A program made the translations under genes and the position numbers. The notes below the pieces were generated by a model that saw only the letters and a program-made list of their open reading frames with translations, was not told the DNA's origin and did not search any database. Shown piece by piece: positions 9,901-15,741 of a stretch of DNA of 64,000 nucleotides. Source of the DNA: Candidatus Eiseniibacteriota bacterium (GTDB lineage Bacteria > Orphanbacterota > Orphanbacteria > Orphanbacterales > Orphanbacteraceae); the NCBI GenBank assembly GCA_029262235.1, contig JAJCZU010000003.1:558001-622000 (forward strand), read 5' to 3'. Every line of letters begins with the position of its first letter. The stretch's first letter is position 1.

Positions 9901-11429
9901 CCCAGGGTCGGGGCGCGGTTTCCCCGTGGATCTTCGTCCGCGCTCGACGCGGGATCCGGTTCGACTACGCGAATCGGTCCTGCCACGACACGGGCGAAGG
10001 ACGCATCGCTCTTGACGGCCACGTCAGCACGAGCGAAATCGGTTCGCACGTAAAGAGCAAGATCGATCGAACCGTCGGGAAGGGTGTGATTCGCGTCGAT
10101 GTCGATGCGCCGGATCGCCGGGGCGGAACCGACTGCGGTGAGAAGAATCGTCGCCTTCGTCGAGAGTGAGTCGAGTGGCCCGTTCGACTCGAATGTCAGC
10201 GATCCGGTAACGGGCGGAAGTGAATCTGAAGCGCTACCGAGCAGGGGCGCGAGTCCGCGGAGGCTCGTGATGGCGACACGACCGCGGCCACCCGCCATTC
10301 CGTCCCGCAGGCCGAACGAACCGCGCGCATCGATGCCGTCGAGCGAGAGCGTGATGCTGTCGGCGCGCACATGATTTTCGCCCCACAGGATCCGCGCATC
10401 GAAGTTCCGAATCCAGTCGTTCGGTCCGGCGCTCGCCGTGACCGCGCCCGCACCATCCGCGGCGGACCACTGTCCGTCGAGCGTGAACGGAAAGCCCGCG
10501 AGATCCGGAACGCTCGCGAGCGACGGGCCGAGGGGCGCGTAGCCGCGTAGCCTTTCGACGTCGGGCATGTCCCCGCGAAAGTCGAAGCGGACCGGGGACG
10601 CCCGATTCGCGGCATCCCACGCTACCGTGCCTTCGATCTGCGTGTTCCCCGCCGCGCCGTTCGCGTCGATCTCCCGAAGGGTGATCGCATATTCGCCGGC
10701 CGGTTCCTCCAGGATTTCGACCCGAAGCCGATTGTCAGGCGCGATGCCGATTACGGCTTCGAAAGCGGTAGGCGCGTTCCTGCTCACGGCGGCGCTCGCC
10801 GCTTCGAGGCGCCACACGCCGTTCTCGTCTTCCGCGCTGAGTTCCTGGAGCACGATTGCGGGATCCGTGCCGGCGCGATTGTCAATCGCCGCCTGCATGT
10901 GGAAGTTCACGATTTTTGCGCCGCCCAGATCGAGCGCCGTCCCCGAGATCGTAAAACTGCCCAGGCGCGCCGACGGGATGTCCTCGATCGCGCCGGACCG
11001 CAGCGGGAAGAACAGGCTCCTCTTGTGCGGCGGGGGCGGGTCGTGGTCGCTGTCCGGCGCGAACGCCTGCTGTAGTCGAACCAGGTCGAGAGCGACGCCG
11101 GTGATTCTGACCGATTCGATGTTCAGATCGCGCCGCAGAAGAGAAGAGACCTGGACCAGAACGGCGGCTGTGTCCGCCGCGAACAGTGTGTCGGCATCCT
11201 CCGTCATGGAAACGTTTTCGAATACGATCGATCCGAGCGCGGGCCACCGGACACTTTCAACGTGAAGTTCCGCTGTGAGTTTGCCCGCAATCCGCTCGAT
11301 AAAGTACCGCAGCAGCATCGTGCGCGGAGTCTCGAGCCCGATCGACAGAATTCCCGTCAGCAGAAGCGCGATCGCAAGAAGCGAAACGACGGCGAGGGCC
11401 CGCTTTCCGATACGCAGAAAACTCGTCAT
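6984..11429 (-). CDS. tamB: Translocation and assembly module subunit TamB (AsmA/DUF490 family)
   Basis: 1481 residues from the ATG at 11429. An N-terminal signal-anchor (about residues 8-28) is followed by a very long beta-rich, Asp/Gly-repetitive periplasmic region typical of AsmA-like bridge proteins, and a C-terminal TamB/DUF490 domain (GTFVLLGRTFRMESGNIVFYGDAEL.., PEGDIMSFLLFGRPL). TamB spans the periplasm and works with the outer-membrane protein TamA in outer-membrane biogenesis, probably including lipid transport. The gene begins 8 bp after the tamA stop, so the two are one operon. Members of the family vary widely in sequence and length, and 1481 is near the usual range for this group. 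Confidence 0.9.
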   Translation of the reverse strand: MTSFLRIGKRALAVVSLLAIALLLTGILSIGLETPRTMLLRYFIERIAGKLTAELHVESVRWPALGSIVFENVSMTEDADTLFAADTAAVLVQVSSLLRRDLNIESVRITGVALDLVRLQQAFAPDSDHDPPPPHKRSLFFPLRSGAIEDIPSARLGSFTISGTALDLGGAKIVNFHMQAAIDNRAGTDPAIVLQELSAEDENGVWRLEAASAAVSRNAPTAFEAVIGIAPDNRLRVEILEEPAGEYAITLREIDANGAAGNTQIEGTVAWDAANRASPVRFDFRGDMPDVERLRGYAPLGPSLASVPDLAGFPFTLDGQWSAADGAGAVTASAGPNDWIRNFDARILWGENHVRADSITLSLDGIDARGSFGLRDGMAGGRGRVAITSLRGLAPLLGSASDSLPPVTGSLTFESNGPLDSLSTKATILLTAVGSAPAIRRIDIDANHTLPDGSIDLALYVRTDFARADVAVKSDASFARVVAGPIRVVEPDPASSADEDPRGNRAPTLGAVPAQIRIDREAGTIAFSSLRVTGDFGQLTLNGSASSDRASANVAGRWPEPPAALVRRIEAAARDTLRARWSRERPFVVDGSLEYRNDANGGRADAALDFELPGPSVLSPALPVESGRRLAGRIAVDGTGLDTKPRVAGSLSVKPDGWIDSLAAHGFVDGNVYGVDSALVVLRGLRLRASGRIAPDSLSLDGTYEVSTGILDFAPDSMPVDSLRIAGDFVASGAPSSPDVRMTLNGRAHGPAFAIDSLAGHAERDGDSLVAALHLGPGSRTGGVLLDRASVNWRGPFAAPYLPGRVTVDAAGPDLKLAFDALFDRDESLVIVRGHSLTFAHTGQALGSTQAFEIMLDPESERLTVKGLDLSGTMGTIRVDGIATPDSADLTAHVSLAIPEGLAPGLPEGTVPDRIELNATARGPARITLTARAEGLDLGSRKNVAVLLELDGTETGIVARMNAVDQAGDLFTLDANVPARTSVFPPALTPFDGPLAVDVRFDALPVPLPAQPDEPTPWAEAGGTFTIAGTAARPSFDGSASVTFPSIPNLSDHRVLATAHSIDDSGIEARLDVQRAGSTVAEASLRDPTHISIYPFEITRDSTGVLFLEARTEELKLEDYARWFPAGSSAEGDVRVEFSAEGPVGNPSLSGTLRTKQMYVKAADRSQIRGRGELRLAGTRREPRVRGDVTIDRGLLRIPEDPQNLLPAEGNAVLWEIPEYAGSDTDGTDSVTVRNGVVQTIPTVNPDVEINLSIPSGLWIRGQGLEVELSGDLSLGYKGGAPAVTGELGATRGTFVLLGRTFRMESGNIVFYGDAELNPTLDIRLAINLDGTLVRLAVGGTLIEPELVLSSEPPMPEGDIMSFLLFGRPLEELNNNQVDLVQRRATDIATAFGTGRLEAKLADQLGIDMVRIRSTRGETKGSSLVLGKYVSRKVLLEYEQAIESSVFFISLDYILSRHFRIRTLYGQSDQSGMEVNWFNEY

Positions 11430-11437
11430 GCGGGCAC

Positions 11438-13210
11438 TCAAAACGGATGCCCCACGATCGCGTGAAAAACAGAGCGGTTTTCGGTGTCGTCCAGTGTCGT
11501 GAGTCTGTAAGCCCAGTCGGCACGGACCGCCCCGATGGGCGTCCGAAAGATCAGGCTCGGTCCGGCGGCCGCTTCCAGTTCGTCGGCGCGTACTTCGTCC
11601 CGTTCGGCCCAGACCTGGCCGGAGTCGACGAAAAGAGCGCCGCCTACGATGCCCGCAATCGGGAAGCGCCACTCGAGCGACGCCTCGAACAGCGCCTCGC
11701 CGCCGAGCGGAGAACCGTCACTGTCTTTCGGGCCCAGTTTCCGTCGCTGGAATCCGCGCATCGAATACGCGCCGCCCGCGTAGAAACGCTTGTTCGGCAG
11801 GAGGTCGTCTGACCCGGTCGTCGGACCTGCCGCGCCGACGGTAAGGCGCCCGGCGAACACGGTTCCGCCGGCAGCGCGATACATCGCCCCGGTGGAAGCC
11901 GCGGCAAGGAAATGGCTCTCGGAGAGCGCGCCGGGAAGGCCCCACTCCATATACGACTCCCAGCGGGAACCGCTTGTCGGGAAGAGCCGGTCATCCGCGG
12001 TGTTCCGGTCGTTCGAGAATCGCATCGTTGTCAGAAGGCCGTCCCGGCCGCTGAACGCATCGGGATCATCGGACTTTTCCTCGACCTGTACGTCGCTCAC
12101 GGAAAGCGCGGCCGTGCGTGTGCTGAACAGTGACGGCCGCCGACGGATCGTCAGCTCGCCGCCGGTTTCGCGTAATCCATACGATTCTTCATCCTCGCGC
12201 TCGCTCTTGATCGAAACGGCCGCATAGTTGCGCGTGCCGAACAGCGTATGCGTCCATGTGGAGAGTCGTCCGCTCTGAAGGAAGCGCGAGAACGTACCCG
12301 AAATCGAGCCGCCTCGTCCGCCCCGGAACAAGTTGCGATGTTCCCACCGGGCGCGGGAGCGCACGCCTTCGTCTGTCCAGAATCCCAGACCCCATTCGAC
12401 CGAGCGCGGTTTTCGTTCCGTGAGTTCGGCGACGAGATCGATCTCGCCCGGTCCCACCGAGTCGATCCGAACGCGTACGAGCCGGAAAAGGCCGAGAAGG
12501 CGGAGGTTCGTCGATGCTTCTTCGACAACGGTGGGGTGATAGCGGGAGCCGGAGCGGATGTTTACCGTCTGCGTCACGACAGGAACGAGATCGTCACGGA
12601 TCCCGGGGGCCGAGACGCCACGAAACGAGTACAGATCTCCTGCTTCTGCACGAAACGTAACGGAGACGGAGCGCGCGCTGCCGGGCTCGACGCTCCAGGC
12701 CACCGTCGCGAACGCATGGCCGCGCTCCCTGAGCCGGCGTTCGATGAGAACCGCCGTGCTCTCTGCCGCGCTCTCACGGAAGACGGCGCCTCGGACAAGC
12801 GGCAGGTTCGCGCGCGTTTGCCCGGCCGCGGAAGGGGATCCGATGACGTCGAGTGCGCCGACGAGCACCGGCTCCCCGGGATCGATGCGAAGCACGATGC
12901 GCACGGTTCGCTTCTCGCGGCGGGGTTCGTACTCCGGCGTAACGCGTGCGGCGGGGTACCCGTTTCGCGCCAGGAAGAGTCGCACGCGGGCGAGGTCACC
13001 CTCGAGCACGCGCGCATAGAATTCCACGCCGGCAGTGAGGATGAGCCCGCGACGAATCGCATCGAGGTCTTCCGGAGCCCCGCTTACTTCGAGCGACGAG
13101 ACTTTCCAGCCACGAAAATCACTTGCGGTCCACGCGGCCGCGTATCCCGTCTGCGCGACGAGGAGCAGCAGAAGGAGCAGCAGAAGAATCAGTAGGTTCT
13201 TATGTATCAC
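11438..13210 (-). CDS. tamA: Outer-membrane TamA/BamA-family (Omp85) protein
   Basis: 590 residues from a GTG at 13210, which directly yields a clean signal peptide: MIHKN, then a run of leucines, then GYAAA. A second GTG at 13219 is possible. After the signal come POTRA-like modules (about residues 25-250: SLEVSGAPEDLDAIRRGL, then VLVGALDVIGSP, then FRGVSAPGI). A 16-strand beta-barrel follows, with FYAGGAYSMRGFQRRKLGP matching the conserved barrel loop-6 motif region, and a C-terminal phenylalanine as in outer-membrane barrels. It partners with TamB, encoded immediately downstream. It lies 31 bp after a serine hydrolase gene in the same direction, so it may be part of a four-gene unit starting at 15640. 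Confidence 0.88.
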   Translation of the reverse strand: MIHKNLLILLLLLLLLLVAQTGYAAAWTASDFRGWKVSSLEVSGAPEDLDAIRRGLILTAGVEFYARVLEGDLARVRLFLARNGYPAARVTPEYEPRREKRTVRIVLRIDPGEPVLVGALDVIGSPSAAGQTRANLPLVRGAVFRESAAESTAVLIERRLRERGHAFATVAWSVEPGSARSVSVTFRAEAGDLYSFRGVSAPGIRDDLVPVVTQTVNIRSGSRYHPTVVEEASTNLRLLGLFRLVRVRIDSVGPGEIDLVAELTERKPRSVEWGLGFWTDEGVRSRARWEHRNLFRGGRGGSISGTFSRFLQSGRLSTWTHTLFGTRNYAAVSIKSEREDEESYGLRETGGELTIRRRPSLFSTRTAALSVSDVQVEEKSDDPDAFSGRDGLLTTMRFSNDRNTADDRLFPTSGSRWESYMEWGLPGALSESHFLAAASTGAMYRAAGGTVFAGRLTVGAAGPTTGSDDLLPNKRFYAGGAYSMRGFQRRKLGPKDSDGSPLGGEALFEASLEWRFPIAGIVGGALFVDSGQVWAERDEVRADELEAAAGPSLIFRTPIGAVRADWAYRLTTLDDTENRSVFHAIVGHPF

Positions 13211-13217
13211 GGTGGTC

Positions 13218-13223
13218 ACTATA
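13218..13223 (-). promoter_or_regulatory. Candidate -10 box before tamA
   Basis: TATAGT on the minus strand, seven bases before the GTG at 13210. No Shine-Dalgarno sequence precedes either GTG candidate. The position suggests an internal, leaderless promoter for tamA-tamB inside the longer operon. Confidence 0.35.
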
Positions 13224-13241
13224 TAGGAAAACCGGGCGGGG

Positions 13242-14201
13242 TCAGCGTGTGTCGGGGGGCTCGGGCGCCATGAGGTCTTCGACGACCGGCAGCAGGTCCC
13301 GCAGGATCTGCTCTCCGTTCTCACTTTCGACCATCCCTACGAGAATGTACCGCCGCCATTGAACGCCCAGCACGAGCACGGAATCGGAGTGCCACTGCTT
13401 CCACGTACCCGACTTGCGGAAGATCCGCGCAAGCGGCGCCCTCTCTTCGATCATGTGCACGAATTTGTGATGCACGCCCGGATCGGCGAGATGAGCCAGG
13501 ATCTGGCGAGACCGATCAGGTGAAATGATGCGACCGTACGCAAGCATATAATAGAGACGACATACCTGCGTGACCGTCGCGGCGTGCGACAGGCCGAGAA
13601 TCGGGTCGGGGTGACGGCCTCCGGTCTTCGCGTACATCTTCCCGACCCAGAGGCCGCCTCCGCGCTCCGGATCGTAGAGTTCGTATTCGGGCGACCGCAG
13701 CACTTCCTCGATCGTGTCGAATCCTACGCGCTCAATCATGCGCGTTGCGGCCGCATTGCTCGAGACACGAATCATCTGGTCCATGTCTTCCGCGACTTCG
13801 GGCGTCAGTGCGATAAGACCGCGGTCGATGGACTCGTATGCGGCGAGCAGAATCGCGACTTTGGGCAGGCTGGCCGCGTACATCATCGTGTTCCCGTTCA
13901 CGCGGGCAAAGCGCGGGCCTGCGGGATCACTGAGATCGACCACGCCCACGGCGAGTTTCTTCGCACGCACGAGTTTGTTCCATTCCGGGTTCGCTTTGAG
14001 AACCGCATCGAGTTCCTTCTGGAATGAAGGATCGAGCTGATCGTAGAGCGGGACCCAGTTCGAATCCGCTATGGTAAACGGGACATCCGCGTCAAAAGAA
14101 GGGGGAGGGGCGTCTTCGGCTGCGGCACTCGAAACGGCGAGCGCGAGCAGCAGCGCCAGGGCCCCGAAGAAGGTCATTCGATTCCGGTTTTGATTTTTCA
14201 T
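13242..14201 (-). CDS. Exported serine hydrolase, class-A beta-lactamase/PBP fold
   Basis: 319 residues. The signal peptide is at about residues 9-28 (FFGALALLLALAVSSAAA). All three active-site motifs of the beta-lactamase/penicillin-binding fold are present and in order: S111-L-P-K114 (SxxK), S147-S-N149 (SxN) and K263-S-G265 (KTG equivalent). I see no omega-loop Glu of true class-A beta-lactamases at a confident position, so a peptidoglycan hydrolase or esterase role is more likely than antibiotic resistance. The start codon overlaps the stop of the nucleotide transporter by 4 bp, indicating translational coupling. A paralogous but divergent protein with the same motifs is encoded at 18687-20036 on the other arm of the locus. 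Confidence 0.85.
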   Translation of the reverse strand: MKNQNRNRMTFFGALALLLALAVSSAAAEDAPPPSFDADVPFTIADSNWVPLYDQLDPSFQKELDAVLKANPEWNKLVRAKKLAVGVVDLSDPAGPRFARVNGNTMMYAASLPKVAILLAAYESIDRGLIALTPEVAEDMDQMIRVSSNAAATRMIERVGFDTIEEVLRSPEYELYDPERGGGLWVGKMYAKTGGRHPDPILGLSHAATVTQVCRLYYMLAYGRIISPDRSRQILAHLADPGVHHKFVHMIEERAPLARIFRKSGTWKQWHSDSVLVLGVQWRRYILVGMVESENGEQILRDLLPVVEDLMAPEPPDTR

Positions 14202-15640
14202 TGAGGGATGATCCTCCGATACTCACGCCAGAGATGATACGCCAGGTATGTCCAGACCAGAACGAGCAGGATGTTGAAAATGAGATAATCGCGCGGCTCG
14301 GCGCCGAGCATCCTCGTACCGATCAGAATCGTGAGCGCCGCGAAACCGTCTCCGAGACGAACGAAGAGCGTGTCCACGGCGGACTTCGCCTTGTAGATCA
14401 TGGCGGGGGTGACCGGCAGCCAGAGGAGCTGCCGTGCCGTGTTGTTGACCGAGTAGTTGGCGGAATTCTCCGCGATCTTGATCACACGGATCACCGCCAG
14501 CGCCGGCACCAGCGCCATCAGCGAGTACGCGAGCAGGGAAACGAACGGCGTCAGGAACAGCAGAGTGCGAAAGCCCCCGTACTTGAGAAAGCGAGAGACG
14601 AAGAACGCCTGGATCACGAGCGCGGATATGTTGACCCAGAAATACAGGCTCCCGTAGAACGCGGTAATGGTGGATTTGCGGTAATTGCTGAGTTCGGCCG
14701 CATCGACGATTCCCGCGTTTGCGGCTTCGTGTTCGATCGAATCGTTGATCACTCCGAACAGGATGTTGTCCCCGTTCGTGACGGTCCATGTCATCGTGAT
14801 CGCAAGCAGAGCGGCGTACACGATATAGCGGTTGCCGAAGATGATTTCGAAGACACCTTCGTCTCCCGGGGCGGCGGGGCCGTCCGGCTCTTCAGCGTCT
14901 GCTTCCGCCGTGGTCGTCGTTTCGCCCCGCTTTTCGGCGAGTCCCGTGAGATAGGTCGCGAGTCCGAGCGGAATGACGGCGAGGAGAATGAGATGGTACG
15001 GGTCGAGCGTCCCCGATCGCGTGAATTCCGAAATCCACGACCCCATGGCACCGCCCGCGGACGCTCCGATCGCGATCATGGGAAACAGGCGCTTGCCGCG
15101 TCCGAAGCGATAAAAGTCGGCGGCGAACGCCCAGAACTGTGCGACGATCGTGACTCCGAAAATGCCGACCCACAGGTAGAAGGCGATGCCGGCAAACGCA
15201 TCCCAGCCGCGGGCCACATCGGCGGGGCGCATGATCCAGAAGAGGATGAGATTCGCGCAGAAGAACAGCGAAACGTACGTGACGAGCTGCAGGCGGTTCC
15301 AGGAGCCGGCCGCACGCGCGTAAAGAGGAACGATCACGAGCAGCAGAATGCTCTGGGCGAAACTCGAGTACGCTTTCAGTTCGATCTTGGAGAGACCGCC
15401 GACGTCCGAAACGGCCAGCCACCCTTCCCGGATCGGCTTTACGAGATAGTAGGCGGTCAGCACGAGGAAGACGTTCACCAGCAGGATGAGACCGGTCGTG
15501 CCCTCGCCGGACCGGACGTCAGTAAATGCGCGCAGAAGCCGGTCGATGATGCCGGAGCGGGGAGAGGCGCTGTCGTGTTTGGAAATCGTCACAGGCACTC
15601 TCACGAAATAAATGATGGGCGCAGGCAGGTTATGTGACAT
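14198..15640 (-). CDS. ATP/ADP-type nucleotide exchange transporter (Tlc/AAA family)
   Basis: 480 residues from the ATG at 15640 (an in-frame GTG at 15655 is possible). About 12 transmembrane segments. The N-terminal region VRSGEGTTGLILLVNVFLVLTAYYLVKPIREGWL, followed by helix 4-5 motifs (AADFYRFGRGKRLFPMIAIGASAGGAMGSW), is characteristic of the ATP:ADP antiporter (TC 2.A.12) NTP/NDP exchange family, known from Rickettsia, Chlamydia and plastids. Free-living bacteria also encode relatives, mostly uncharacterised. Established members exchange nucleotides across a membrane; direction and substrate here cannot be read from sequence. It overlaps the serine hydrolase gene by 4 bp and is divergent from a predicted exported dikinase, which suggests it could supply ATP outside the cytoplasm. 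That role is inference. Confidence 0.82.
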   Translation of the reverse strand: MSHNLPAPIIYFVRVPVTISKHDSASPRSGIIDRLLRAFTDVRSGEGTTGLILLVNVFLVLTAYYLVKPIREGWLAVSDVGGLSKIELKAYSSFAQSILLLVIVPLYARAAGSWNRLQLVTYVSLFFCANLILFWIMRPADVARGWDAFAGIAFYLWVGIFGVTIVAQFWAFAADFYRFGRGKRLFPMIAIGASAGGAMGSWISEFTRSGTLDPYHLILLAVIPLGLATYLTGLAEKRGETTTTAEADAEEPDGPAAPGDEGVFEIIFGNRYIVYAALLAITMTWTVTNGDNILFGVINDSIEHEAANAGIVDAAELSNYRKSTITAFYGSLYFWVNISALVIQAFFVSRFLKYGGFRTLLFLTPFVSLLAYSLMALVPALAVIRVIKIAENSANYSVNNTARQLLWLPVTPAMIYKAKSAVDTLFVRLGDGFAALTILIGTRMLGAEPRDYLIFNILLVLVWTYLAYHLWREYRRIIPQ

Positions 15641-15666
15641 CGGAACCGCCCGCACAGTCTACGATC

Positions 15667-15705
15667 ATGCTGGCGATTGTGCCAGTATGCTGGCGATTGT
15701 GCCAG
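15667..15705. promoter_or_regulatory. Tandem dyad-symmetric repeat in divergent promoter region
   Basis: Two head-to-tail copies of a 20-bp unit (ATGCTGGCGATTGTGCCAGT; the second copy matches the first 19 bases). Each contains the hyphenated palindrome CTGGC-6 nt-GCCAG. A third, looser copy with the same half-sites follows at about 15703-15718. They lie in the 100-bp gap between the divergent transporter and dikinase operons, so they are good candidates for a shared operator. Confidence 0.5.
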
Positions 15706-15741
15706 CCGGTTCGCCAGCTTCAGTGAAGAGGGGGGGCACTC

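Noticed and set aside
13242-14201. True class-A beta-lactamase (resistance gene)
   Set aside because: The motifs fit the fold, but I cannot place the omega-loop Glu, and the gene is coupled to a transporter; a general serine hydrolase is the safer call.
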